A DNA stretch of 64,000 nucleotides from Deltaproteobacteria bacterium (GTDB lineage Bacteria > Myxococcota_A > UBA9160 > UBA4427), in NCBI GenBank assembly GCA_016713665.1, contig JADJOR010000011.1, positions 496,001-560,000 of the forward strand. Direction: 5' to 3'. This document shows, in pieces, positions 1 through 8,164 of the stretch. A model generated the notes under the pieces. That model searched no databases, was not told where the DNA came from, and saw only the letters and a list, made by a program, of their open reading frames with translations. Each line of letters begins with the position of its first letter. Position 1 is the stretch's first letter. The position numbers were made by a program, and so were the translations under genes.

Positions 1-1004
1 CGCGACGGCGTCCGACGCGGGGGTTCCGACGGAGCGGCCTCCTCGGCGGGATCGGCCTCCGGTCGCGAGATGCCGACGACGTCGCAGAGGCAGAGGGCGA
101 GCGCGCGGAGCAGCAGGAGCTGGAAGCGCTCGAGGGGCGCCCGCGAGGCCGGCTCGAGGGCACGGCGCAGCCCGAGGGCGATCAAGGTCGTGTTGCGCGC
201 GAGAATGAACACCCGATACCAGGCGATGCTCGCGAGATCGGGCTTCGGGCCGCCCGCGGCCGCGTACTCCGCATAACGAACGGCGAGCGGCCCGATCGGC
301 GTCGCCATGTCGCGCACCGCGATCGCGGCCAGATCCTCCATCGGATCGCCCCAATGGGCGACCTCCCAGTCGAGCAGCCCGGTGACGCGGCCGCCCTGGT
401 AGAGGAAGTTGCCGGGGCCCATGTCGCTGTGGACGAGACTCGTCCGTTCGGCCCGGGGCGGACGACGCTCGAGCCAGGTCGCCGCGAAGCGCTGGAGCGG
501 GAGCGCGTCGTCGCCGAGGGTCGCGAGCAGCCCGGCGAGCTGAGCGAGCTGGGCGCGGGCGGGGTCGGCGCCGGCAGCGGGGCGGCCGAGATGGGGGATG
601 TCGAGGGTCGCGGGATCGAGGGCATGGAGACGCGCCGTGAGCCGCATCAGATCGCGGGCGGTCGGCTCGCGCTCCGACTCGAGGTCGACGGCCGGGAAAT
701 CGCTGCGGCCGGGGAGCCGCTCGAGCAGCAGCGCCGAGAGCTCGGGGCTCGCGGCGCGCACGCGCGGCACCGGAATTTCCGTCGTCGCCAGCGCGCCGAG
801 GATCGCGGCGTCCTTCATCGAGCCGCCGGAGCCCCCGGCCGCGTCGCGCAGGCAGAAGAGCGCCTCGTCGCCCGCCGGCCCTGCGAGATCGACGGCCCAG
901 GCCTGGCGACTCGCGCCCTCCCCGGCCCGCTTCGCGCAGACGATGCGTCCGCCGGTCGCCGCCTCGATCCACGCGGCGAGCTCCCCCGGAATTTCCGCGA
1001 TCAT
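1..1004 (-). CDS. Phosphotransferase family protein (APH/choline kinase fold), 3' end beyond window
   Basis: Reads leftwards from an ATG at 1004 and is open to the window edge, so the C-terminus is missing; 334 codons are visible. The kinase signature is clear: HSDMGPGNFLYQ, the catalytic-loop Brenner motif with Asp and Asn, is followed by GLLDWEVAHWGDPMEDLA, the metal-binding DWE motif. This is the aminoglycoside phosphotransferase superfamily. In catabolic bacteria such proteins are often linked to acyl-CoA dehydrogenases and act on alcohols or sugars rather than antibiotics. Substrate is unknown. It diverges from the SnoaL-like gene at 1095 across 90 bp holding a short tandem repeat. Confidence 0.85.
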   Translation of the reverse strand, partial: MIAEIPGELAAWIEAATGGRIVCAKRAGEGASRQAWAVDLAGPAGDEALFCLRDAAGGSGGSMKDAAILGALATTEIPVPRVRAASPELSALLLERLPGRSDFPAVDLESEREPTARDLMRLTARLHALDPATLDIPHLGRPAAGADPARAQLAQLAGLLATLGDDALPLQRFAATWLERRPPRAERTSLVHSDMGPGNFLYQGGRVTGLLDWEVAHWGDPMEDLAAIAVRDMATPIGPLAVRYAEYAAAGGPKPDLASIAWYRVFILARNTTLIALGLRRALEPASRAPLERFQLLLLRALALCLCDVVGISRPEADPAEEAAPSEPPRRTPS

Positions 1005-1037
1005 GCTATGGGACACCGCGACCCCGCTCCGGATGCT

Positions 1038-1076
1038 CGCTTCCGGTCATCGCTTCCGGCCATCGCTTCCGGCCAT
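1038..1076. repeat. Three tandem copies of a 13-bp unit
   Basis: Unit CGCTTCCGGCCAT, with one substitution in the first copy. It lies in the divergent intergenic region between the phosphotransferase and SnoaL-like genes, just upstream of the AGAGAGAGGA ribosome-binding region at 1081. Confidence 0.8.
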
Positions 1077-1094
1077 CGCCAGAGAGAGGAACCC

Positions 1095-1523
1095 ATGGAT
1101 CGCGTCCATTCGCTCGCCGAGATCAACGACCGCTTCGCCATCGCCGACCTCTACGACCGCCAGCTCGCCGCGGCCGAGGCCTGGGACTTCGCGCTCTACG
1201 ATACGACATTCGCGGCCGATGCCGAGATCGATCTCTCGGACTTCGGTGTCCCGAAGCAGGGCTATCCGGCGTATCGCGCGTGGCTCGCGTCCCTCGCGCC
1301 CTCGATGCCCCGGGCTCAACGCATCACCGGCGGCCTGCGCCTCGAGCTCCGCGGCGACGAGGCGACGACGCGGGTCCCGGTCGTCTGCTACGTGACCGTC
1401 GAGCGCGGCGGCGTCCGTACGCTGACGACGACGGGCCTCTTCTACGACGATCGGCTGTGCCGCACGGCGGAGGGCTGGCGCATCGTGGCACGGCGCGAGG
1501 AGCTCGCCTGGTCAGGCGCTTAG
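1095..1523 (+). CDS. SnoaL-like (NTF2-fold) protein
   Basis: A 142-aa protein starting MDRVHSLAEINDRFAIADLYDRQ. The opening helix with a conserved D-x-Y pattern, the hydrophobic F-A-x-D-A-E-I-D-L strand and the C-terminal G-W-R-I-V-A-R sheet are typical of the NTF2/SnoaL superfamily. Members are small isomerases, dehydratases or ligand-binding proteins. The ATG at 1095 follows AGAGAGAGGAACCC; a longer open frame to 354 is only the shadow of the opposite-strand kinase. Its stop overlaps the convergent sulfotransferase stop by 12 bp. Substrate not predictable. Confidence 0.82.
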   Translation: MDRVHSLAEINDRFAIADLYDRQLAAAEAWDFALYDTTFAADAEIDLSDFGVPKQGYPAYRAWLASLAPSMPRAQRITGGLRLELRGDEATTRVPVVCYVTVERGGVRTLTTTGLFYDDRLCRTAEGWRIVARREELAWSGA

Positions 1524-2360
1524 CGTCGGGCCGACCGGACGCGCGAGCTCGGCGCCGGCGCCCGGTCCGTAGCCGTAGGCCGGATCGAGACGGGCCACCG
1601 CCGCGTCGAGCCACGCGACCGAGGCCGGATCGAGCTCGTCGCGGTAGCCGCCGACCTGGCCACGCCGGACCTTGAAGGAGTCCGGTCGCGCGGGATCTCC
1701 GGGTCGCAGCCGCATGTCGGCGTGGTCCCCCGACGCCTCCGCCGCCTTCATGCGATCGAAGCGCGCGAACTCGACGGCGCCGCGGATGGCCTCGGGACCG
1801 ACCGGGACCTCGATCGCCGCGAAGAGCCGCGCGAGCTCGCGGTCCGCGTCCCGCTTCAGATCCTCGTAGCGGACCCAGTGACAGCGCGGATGATCCGCGA
1901 ACCGGACCCGCCAGCGGTTCAGGACCCGGACGAGCCCCTCGATGCCGAAGCGCGGATGCCGGACGAACTCCGCCATGGCGATCGACGTCTTCTTCGAGCG
2001 CTCGGTCTTGTGGTGGTAGCTCGAGACGACGACGTCCCGGGGATCCCGGGCCAGCACGACGAGGCGCTTCTCGCGAGCGATCGAGCTCGGCAGGATCGAC
2101 TTGCCGACGAGCTGGCTGCCGAGGGGTGCCTGCCGGAGATGGGTCGCGAGCTCGTGGCTGTAGACGATCCGCGGCGCACCGCTCGCCCCGGGCTCGAGCC
2201 GGATCGGATCGAAGGGAATGCCGAGCTCTCGCGAGAGCGCCTGGTGGAGCATCACGCGGAGCCAGGTCCGACCACTCTTCCCGAGCGAAAGCACGATCAC
2301 GTCCGCTTCCCGGAAGCGATCGGCCTTGCGGGTGAGATTCCAGGAGATCCGATCGAGCAT
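1512..2360 (-). CDS. Sulfotransferase domain protein
   Basis: 282 aa. The N-terminal VIVLSLGKSGRTWLRVMLHQ is the 5'-phosphosulfate-binding P-loop-like motif. VVLARDPRDVVVSSYHHKT carries the Arg/Ser pair of the 3'-phosphate-binding motif. These define PAPS-dependent cytosolic-type sulfotransferases (Sulfotransfer_1), which move sulfate to hydroxyl or amine acceptors. Length fits the family. It diverges from the glycosyltransferase at 2459, suggesting modification of an exported glycan or lipid, which is inference. The acceptor is unknown. Confidence 0.88.
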   Translation of the reverse strand: MLDRISWNLTRKADRFREADVIVLSLGKSGRTWLRVMLHQALSRELGIPFDPIRLEPGASGAPRIVYSHELATHLRQAPLGSQLVGKSILPSSIAREKRLVVLARDPRDVVVSSYHHKTERSKKTSIAMAEFVRHPRFGIEGLVRVLNRWRVRFADHPRCHWVRYEDLKRDADRELARLFAAIEVPVGPEAIRGAVEFARFDRMKAAEASGDHADMRLRPGDPARPDSFKVRRGQVGGYRDELDPASVAWLDAAVARLDPAYGYGPGAGAELARPVGPTLSA

Positions 2361-2458
2361 GGGTCCACTCCGATGCGTTAGCTTAAACCCGTCCGTCGTC
2401 TGGCGCCGGGCGTTTTCGGTGGCGATTGATCCATCGAACGCCGACTCGAGGAGGATGC

Positions 2459-3535
2459 GTGACCGGCTCAGAACTCGACCGAGAACGCGGCATGGACCGC
2501 GGCCTCGACCTCGACGCGCTCACGATCGCGATCGAATGGGAGAACCCCCGAGACGTCGGGACGAGCTGGACCGACCGGGCGTTGACCGCCCTCGACGCCG
2601 AGCTCGCCCGCGAGCAGGCGACGGGCCGTGGCAGACCGACGGTCCTCTATCTCTACGACGCGAACGCGATCGACCCCGAATCGATCCGCCGCGGCCTCGC
2701 CCGGAGCGCGCCCGAGCTCGAGCAGCGCGCGACGCTCCGTCTGGTCGCGACGGATGGATTGACCTACTACCGGCTCAAGAACCGCGGCGTCGAGCTCTCG
2801 ACGACGCCCTTCACGATCCTGCTCGACAGCGACGCCTCGCCCCAGCCGGGCTGGCTGCGTGGCCTGCTCGCGCCCTTCGTCGATCCGACCCTGATGGTGG
2901 TCGCGGGGGTCACCTCCCTCGCCCACTTCGACCTGCTCTCGCGCACGATGGCGATGGTCTGGATCTTCGACCTGCCGAGCGAGCACACGCGCTCCCGCGG
3001 CCGCGTCCAGATGCACGCCAACAACTTCGCCGTGCGGACCGCGTTCTTCCAGGCGAATCCCTTCCCGAACACGGCCGCCTTCAAGAAGCAGTGCGGCATC
3101 TGGCTCGCCGACATCGTCGCGCGGGGCTTCGGCTTCCTGCGGACGCCCGATGCGCTCGTCCTCCACGCGCCCCATGCCGGCTTCGTCTTCATCCTCTGGC
3201 GCGCGGTCCAGGCGGGCCTCGATCGCGACGCGAAGGCCCGCTACGAAGGCGCGGGCCGGCTCGCCCGGCTGGGCTACGCGGGTCAGGTCTTCTTCAAGAA
3301 GAACTACCGCTCGACCCGCCGCATCCTGGGCCATTTCAGGGAGGTCGGCCTCCCGGTCTGGCAGGTCCCGGCCTCGCTCGCCGTCGCCTGGATCTACTAC
3401 TCGACCCTGGCCGGTGCACAGCTGACGTCGGCCGTCCTCGATGGACTGCCGGACTCGGCGCGGCTGCGCTGGATCCTCGCCGGCGCCGAGGACCGCGACA
3501 CCCTCGAATCGACCAGCAGTCGCGCGAGCGAATAG
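2459..3535 (+). CDS. Family 2-like glycosyltransferase
   Basis: About 358 aa from a GTG at 2459, preceded at 4 nt by GAGGAGG. An upstream TTG at 2426 and an ATG 11 codons inside are alternatives. The sequence TTPFTILLDSDASPQPGWL holds the DxD-type nucleotide-sugar motif of GT-A enzymes. The rest is mostly hydrophilic, with hydrophobic stretches near FVFILWRAVQAG and VWQVPASLAVAWIYYSTLAG that may dock to the membrane. Its 3' end overlaps the convergent glycosyltransferase at 3397 by 139 bp. Donor and acceptor unknown. Confidence 0.78.
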   Translation: MTGSELDRERGMDRGLDLDALTIAIEWENPRDVGTSWTDRALTALDAELAREQATGRGRPTVLYLYDANAIDPESIRRGLARSAPELEQRATLRLVATDGLTYYRLKNRGVELSTTPFTILLDSDASPQPGWLRGLLAPFVDPTLMVVAGVTSLAHFDLLSRTMAMVWIFDLPSEHTRSRGRVQMHANNFAVRTAFFQANPFPNTAAFKKQCGIWLADIVARGFGFLRTPDALVLHAPHAGFVFILWRAVQAGLDRDAKARYEGAGRLARLGYAGQVFFKKNYRSTRRILGHFREVGLPVWQVPASLAVAWIYYSTLAGAQLTSAVLDGLPDSARLRWILAGAEDRDTLESTSSRASE

Positions 3536-4359
3536 TCGAAGGGCGCGAAGCGCGCATAGCGCTGGGCATCCCGCGCGAAGCTGCGCCAATGCCCCCTCTT
3601 CGCGAGCCACGCGAAATGGCTGCGCAGGTCGCGGTAGAGCGTGGCGCCGTGGTCCCTCAGGTATTCCGGGTGACGCACGCAGATGTCGATCGACGCCTGC
3701 AGGAAGAGGCCGTGGTCGCGGGAGATCGCGTCCGCGCTCTCGTGCTTCTCCCAGAGGATCCGATCCGTCGAGCGGCAGACGTGCTCGCGGGCGAGGCGCA
3801 GGACGAGGTCGAGGTCCTGGCGCCGGCGGAGCTTCTCGTCGAAGAGGCCGACGTCGAAGAGCGCCCGGCGCCGGATCGAGAGCGCCGTCGTCGCCTTCGC
3901 GATCCTCCGCTCGAAGAGCGCGGCGCGGAAGGCGGCGCCCGTCAGGTCGGGCGGGTTGCGCTTGGCCTTCGTCCGGCGCTTCGACGCGACCGCCTTGTGG
4001 CACATGAAGGAGTCCACGAGCAGGTCGAGCTCGGGGCTCCGCGCGAAATGGTCCCAGACGACCGCGAGCTTGTCGGGGCGGTAGACGTCGTCGCTGTCGA
4101 GCAGACAGACGACCTCGCCCCGGGCGGCCTCGATGCCGCGATTGCGCGCCGCGCAGGCGCCGCGATTCTGCGGCATCGAGATCAGACGGATACGGGGATC
4201 GAGGAACCCCGCGACCAGCTCTACCGTCCCGTCGGTGGAGCCGTCGTCGACGACGATCAGCTCGAAGTCCTCGAACGACTGATCGAGCACGCTGTCCACC
4301 GCGCGGGCGACGACCTGCACTCGATTGAAGACGGGAAGCACGATGGTGACGGCGGGCAC
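3397..4359 (-). CDS. Glycosyltransferase family 2
   Basis: About 320 aa from a GTG at 4359 that begins VPAVTIVLPVFNRVQ, the usual first strand of GT2 enzymes. The frame stays open to 4548 but the extra N-terminus looks non-coding and has no clear ribosome site. Core motifs are LIVVDDGSTDGT (nucleotide binding), NRGACAARNRGIE and CLLDSDDVYRPDKL, the DxD equivalent. Likely transfers a sugar to a surface glycan or lipid. The C-terminal 46 codons overlap the tail of the forward glycosyltransferase; either the overlap is real or one stop is affected by an indel. Confidence 0.85.
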   Translation of the reverse strand: MPAVTIVLPVFNRVQVVARAVDSVLDQSFEDFELIVVDDGSTDGTVELVAGFLDPRIRLISMPQNRGACAARNRGIEAARGEVVCLLDSDDVYRPDKLAVVWDHFARSPELDLLVDSFMCHKAVASKRRTKAKRNPPDLTGAAFRAALFERRIAKATTALSIRRRALFDVGLFDEKLRRRQDLDLVLRLAREHVCRSTDRILWEKHESADAISRDHGLFLQASIDICVRHPEYLRDHGATLYRDLRSHFAWLAKRGHWRSFARDAQRYARFAPFDYSLARLLVDSRVSRSSAPARIQRSRAESGSPSRTADVSCAPARVE

Positions 4360-4569
4360 ACCGCAACTTATCGGGCAACCCGCCGGACCGAAAGAGGGAA
4401 AATGCGAGGAACTATGGTCGGCATGCTTCGGTCCGCGCTCCACGCTGGGTGATGGGAGATCGGTGAGATCGGTGATCGGCGTTCGCCGTAGATCGAGGGT
4501 CGATCGATGCTCAGTGATTGGGAAACGAAACCCAGTCTTGCGGCGCATGCGCCGTCGGCGCGTCGCCGA

Positions 4570-5550
4570 TCAGAAATCCGGACCGATGGCCTGCTTGAAG
4601 CGTTCGAGCTCGCGGAGCCGCTTTTCGACGCCGCTCCACGCCTTTCCCTCGACCCGGACTCCGGTTTCCTCCGGACCGAGCTCGGCCCAGGGCGCCGTCA
4701 CCCAGAAACGATCCGCCCCGAACGCCTTCCACCACTTCGCATACTCGACACACTCTTCGAGGGCGTGCGGCGGCTTGCGGCCATCCTTCGGCATCGGGAA
4801 GCGCGCGTCCTCGAAGTAGATCGCGCCCTCGATGCCGATGTCGGAAGGCTTGCGCCCCGCGGCCTTCGCGGCCTTCTCGATGACTTCGCGGTCGGCGCGG
4901 ACCTGTGATTCGCTGAAGTAGGGGTAATAGGGGAACCAGCCGTCCCCGAGGCGCCCCGTCCGCTTCAGGACGACGGGCGACTGCCCACCGACCCAGAGCG
5001 GGACTCTTCGCCCCGGCGGCAGGGGATTGATGCCGGCGGCGGTCACCGTGTGGTGGTGGCCGTTGAAGTTCACGATCTCCTTGCTCCAGAGCTCGCGCAT
5101 CAGGACGAACTGCTCCTCCATGATCTTGCCGCGCTTCTTGAAGTCGACGTTCAGCGCCTCGTACTCGACGTCGTTCCAGCCCGCGGCGATCACGAAGCGG
5201 ATCCGCCCACCCGAGAGCACCGCCGCCTCGGCGGCCTGCTTGGCCAGCAGCGCCGTCTGGCGCTGCGGGCTGATCAGGATGCCGGTGCACAGCTCGAGGG
5301 TCCGGGTCAGGGCGGCGAGGTAGCCGAAGAGGACGAGGGGCTCGTGCCAGACCATGCGGTGGTCGTAGAGGGGCGGATGGCCATGGAAGGGCTTCCAGTC
5401 GGGGCGGACGCTGGTGTCGGCGCCGAGCACGTGGTCGCCGATCGTGACGTAGCCGTAGCCCAGGCTCTCGAGGCCCGAGAGGAACTCGACGAGCGCCCCC
5501 TGGTCCGTCCCGATCAGATGTTCCGGAAGATTCGTCCCCAGCTTCACCAT
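4570..5550 (-). CDS. LLM-class F420/FMN-dependent oxidoreductase
   Basis: 326 aa from an ATG at 5550, preceded by GGGGAGGG; the frame continues upstream to 6453 only as shadow of the SDR gene. MVKLGTNLPEHLIG, YVTIGDHVLG, LELCTGILISPQRQTALLAKQAAEAAVLSGGR and RLGDGWFPYY are hallmarks of the luciferase-like monooxygenase superfamily. The TGILISPQR-to-LSGGR block fits F420-dependent actinobacterial/proteobacterial members. Probably a soluble TIM-barrel enzyme reducing or oxidising an unknown catabolic intermediate. Confidence 0.86.
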   Translation of the reverse strand: MVKLGTNLPEHLIGTDQGALVEFLSGLESLGYGYVTIGDHVLGADTSVRPDWKPFHGHPPLYDHRMVWHEPLVLFGYLAALTRTLELCTGILISPQRQTALLAKQAAEAAVLSGGRIRFVIAAGWNDVEYEALNVDFKKRGKIMEEQFVLMRELWSKEIVNFNGHHHTVTAAGINPLPPGRRVPLWVGGQSPVVLKRTGRLGDGWFPYYPYFSESQVRADREVIEKAAKAAGRKPSDIGIEGAIYFEDARFPMPKDGRKPPHALEECVEYAKWWKAFGADRFWVTAPWAELGPEETGVRVEGKAWSGVEKRLRELERFKQAIGPDF

Positions 5551-5703
5551 CACACCGCCCTCCCCTTCGAAGAGACGCGAGTCTGGCACAAAGCCACGCC
5601 CCGCTCCCACCCCCTCGAGCGCCCGGCCGACCGCCTTCGCGAGCGTCGACCGACATCGCACGAGACCGGTCGCCCGGCGCCCGCCGCGTGGTAGATTCGC
5701 TCG

Positions 5704-6501
5704 ATGGGAAACCGACTGGCAGGCAAGATCGCGATCATCACCGGCGCCGGCAGCGGCATCGGCGCCGCCGGCGCGCGCCTCTTTGCGGGACAGGGCGCCA
5801 CCGTCGTCGTCAACGACGTCCGCGCCGACACGGCCCGGGCCGTCGCCGCCGAGATCGTCGCGGCGGGCGGCCGCGCGGTCGACCACGTCGCCGACGTGAC
5901 GAAGCCCGACGAGGTCGACGAGCTCGTCGCCCGCACGCGGCGCGACCTGGGTCGACTCGACGTCTTCTGGAGCAACGCGGGGGGGGCGGTGCCCGAGCCG
6001 ACGGAGTCGGTCTCCCTCGCCGAGTACCAGCGCCTGATCGCGCTCAACCTCGACTCGGTCTTCTACGGGACCCAGTCGGCGCTGCGCGTGATGCTCGAGC
6101 AGCAGAGCGGCTCGATCCTGATGACGACGTCGGGGGCGGGGCTGCGGGCGGTGCGCCATCTCGCGGTCTACGGGATGGCGAAGGCGGGGGTGATCTCGCT
6201 GGCGCGCAGCATCGCCGCCGACTACGGGCGCTTCGGAATCCGCGCCAACGCGATCTCCCCGGGGCCGATGGCGACGCCGCAATTCCTGGCCTGGCTCGCG
6301 ACCGTCCGCGACGGGCTGCGGCGCTTCGAGGCCCAGGTCCCCGTCGGCCGGCTCGGGACGCCGGAAGACATCGCCCACGCCGCGGTCTTCCTCGCGTCGG
6401 ACGAGGCGAGCTTCGTCAACGGCGTGACGCTGCCCGTCGATGGCGGCGTCCACGCGGTCTTCGCGGCGCCGCCGGTCGAGGGCACGGCGAAGAGCGACTA
6501 G
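5704..6501 (+). CDS. SDR-family NAD(P)-dependent oxidoreductase
   Basis: 265 aa, classical short-chain dehydrogenase/reductase. TGAGSGIG near the N-terminus binds the cofactor, SNAG follows, and TTSGAGLRAVRHLAVYGMAKAG contains the catalytic Ser, Tyr and Lys. The C-terminal PVDGG is the family closure. The Asp in VVNDVRAD after strand two suggests NAD preference, which is inference. ATG at 5704 is only 4 nt after a purine-poor stretch, so the ribosome site is weak. It is transcribed away from the LLM oxidoreductase. Confidence 0.88.
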   Translation: MGNRLAGKIAIITGAGSGIGAAGARLFAGQGATVVVNDVRADTARAVAAEIVAAGGRAVDHVADVTKPDEVDELVARTRRDLGRLDVFWSNAGGAVPEPTESVSLAEYQRLIALNLDSVFYGTQSALRVMLEQQSGSILMTTSGAGLRAVRHLAVYGMAKAGVISLARSIAADYGRFGIRANAISPGPMATPQFLAWLATVRDGLRRFEAQVPVGRLGTPEDIAHAAVFLASDEASFVNGVTLPVDGGVHAVFAAPPVEGTAKSD

Positions 6502-6537
6502 ACCGGACCGCTCGGTCCCCGGTTCGATTCGCGCCGA

Positions 6538-6972
6538 TCAGGCCTTCGCACCGAGCGCCGCGAGACCCGCTTCGGCACAGCGCGCGTCGTCGCCGCCCGT
6601 CGCCGCGCCGGAGACGCCGACGCCGCCGATCAGCTGGCCCGCCTCGAAGATCGGGAGCCCGCCCTCGGTCCCGACGTAGCCCTCGGCCCGGAGCACGATC
6701 TCGCGCTCGTTCTGCGGCATCTGGTCCATGATCGCCTTCCACGCCGCCGAGCTCATGCCGGTCATCGCCGCGGTGAAGGCCTTGTCGCGGGCGACGGCAT
6801 GGGAGATCCGCGGCGAGCCCTGCTCCGCCACGAACGCGACGAGCACGCCGCTCGGATCGAAGACCGCGACGACGACCGCATGGCCCTCGGCGCGCGCCTT
6901 CGCGAGCGCCGCGTCGCAGACGCGCAGGGCCGCCTCGCCGGTGATGTGCGGTCGCAGGATGGAAGTCTTCAT
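6538..6972 (-). CDS. GlcG/HbpS-family heme-binding-like protein
   Basis: 144 aa. EAALRVCDAALAKARAEGHAVVVAVFDPSGVLVAF, followed by SHAVARDKAFTAAMTGMSS and a glycine-rich QLIGGVGVSGA, matches the GlcG/HbpS family, some members of which bind heme. Here it is translationally coupled to the upstream P450 (ATGA overlap at 6969-6972), so a role supporting P450 function or handling its substrate is plausible. That role is inferred from position only. Confidence 0.83.
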   Translation of the reverse strand: MKTSILRPHITGEAALRVCDAALAKARAEGHAVVVAVFDPSGVLVAFVAEQGSPRISHAVARDKAFTAAMTGMSSAAWKAIMDQMPQNEREIVLRAEGYVGTEGGLPIFEAGQLIGGVGVSGAATGGDDARCAEAGLAALGAKA

Positions 6973-8156
6973 GGCATCGCCCTCTCGAACTCGATCGGAT
7001 ATCGCAGCCAGCCGCGCACGTACTCCGTGCGGGCGAATCGGGCCTCGTCGGGAATCGGCGCGTACTCGGGGATGCGCGCCAGGAGCTCCTCGAGGGCGAT
7101 GCGCGCCTCGAGCAGCGCGAGCGGTCTCCCGAGGCAGAGATGGATGCCGTTGCCGAAGGCGAGGGTCCGCGGCGGATTGCGGCGGATGTCGAAGCGATCG
7201 GGCGCGTCGAACTCCCGCGGATCACGGTTGGCCGCGGGAAACAGGAAGCAGACCCGCTCGCCGGAGCGAAGCGTGCGCCCACCGAACTCGATCGGTTCGA
7301 GGACCGTCCGCCCCTGGAACTGCGTCGGCGTATCGATCCGCACCGACTCGAGGAACGCCCCCGGCACGAGCCCCGGATCCGCCACGACCGCGCGCCGCTG
7401 ATCGGGCGCCTCGGCCAGTCGCGCGACGGCGCCCGCCAGGGCCTTCGGAAAGCTGTCGGAGGCCGCGATCAGGAGATTCACGACGGCATGGACCAGATCG
7501 TCGTCGTCGAGGGCTCGCCCCTCGACGCGACAGGCGATCAGATCCGCCGCAATCCCCGTCGCCCGCGCAGGCTCCGCCCGCAGTCCGGCCACGAAATCGC
7601 CGACCCAGGCGTAGAGCGCAGCCGCCGCCTCCGCCGCCTTCTCCGTCTCGCCGCGCTGGCCCGCGCGCCGATGGAAGAAGGCGTTCACGCGCTGGGAGAG
7701 CGCCGAGGCGCGCTCGATCGGAAAGCCGACGACGCGACACGCCACATGCGCCGAGATCGGCGCACCGAGCTCCGCCGCGACGTCGAGGCGCCCGGTCGGG
7801 AGCGCCGCTTCGATGCGCGCGCGGGCGAGCGCACGGATCTCGCCTTCGAGGCGGGCGACGGCACCCGGGCGGAAATGGGGCGAGAGGACGGAGCGCATCG
7901 CGGTATGCCGCGGCGGATCCATCTGGCTCGGCATCTTCGGGTTGGCCGGCGCTCCGAGCAGGAGCTGCGAGGGCGTGATCCCGCCGGCGACGGAGAGCTT
8001 GCGGCTCTGGGTCGCGGCCCAGACGTCGTCGAAGCGCGAGAGGAAGGTCGCCCCGAAGCGCTCGACGAAATGGACCGGGCTCTCCTCGCGCAGGCGCGCG
8101 TAGACCACATGGGGATCGTCGAGAAACGCGTCGCCGTAGGGATCGAAGTCGATCAC
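6969..8156 (-). CDS. Cytochrome P450
   Basis: 395 aa from a GTG at 8156. The heme loop FGNGIHLCLGRPLA places the cysteine ligand at about residue 341. An ExxR helix (SVRI region) and PxRFDIRRNP precede it. The I-helix reads LLIAASDSFPKALAG instead of the usual AGxDTT, so the acid-alcohol pair is Asp-Ser. Soluble bacterial class with no membrane anchor. It forms an operon with the GlcG-like gene downstream and lies 8 bp from the upstream DUF1214 stop. Substrate unknown. Confidence 0.9.
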   Translation of the reverse strand: MIDFDPYGDAFLDDPHVVYARLREESPVHFVERFGATFLSRFDDVWAATQSRKLSVAGGITPSQLLLGAPANPKMPSQMDPPRHTAMRSVLSPHFRPGAVARLEGEIRALARARIEAALPTGRLDVAAELGAPISAHVACRVVGFPIERASALSQRVNAFFHRRAGQRGETEKAAEAAAALYAWVGDFVAGLRAEPARATGIAADLIACRVEGRALDDDDLVHAVVNLLIAASDSFPKALAGAVARLAEAPDQRRAVVADPGLVPGAFLESVRIDTPTQFQGRTVLEPIEFGGRTLRSGERVCFLFPAANRDPREFDAPDRFDIRRNPPRTLAFGNGIHLCLGRPLALLEARIALEELLARIPEYAPIPDEARFARTEYVRGWLRYPIEFERAMP

Positions 8157-8164
8157 GGCGCGCG

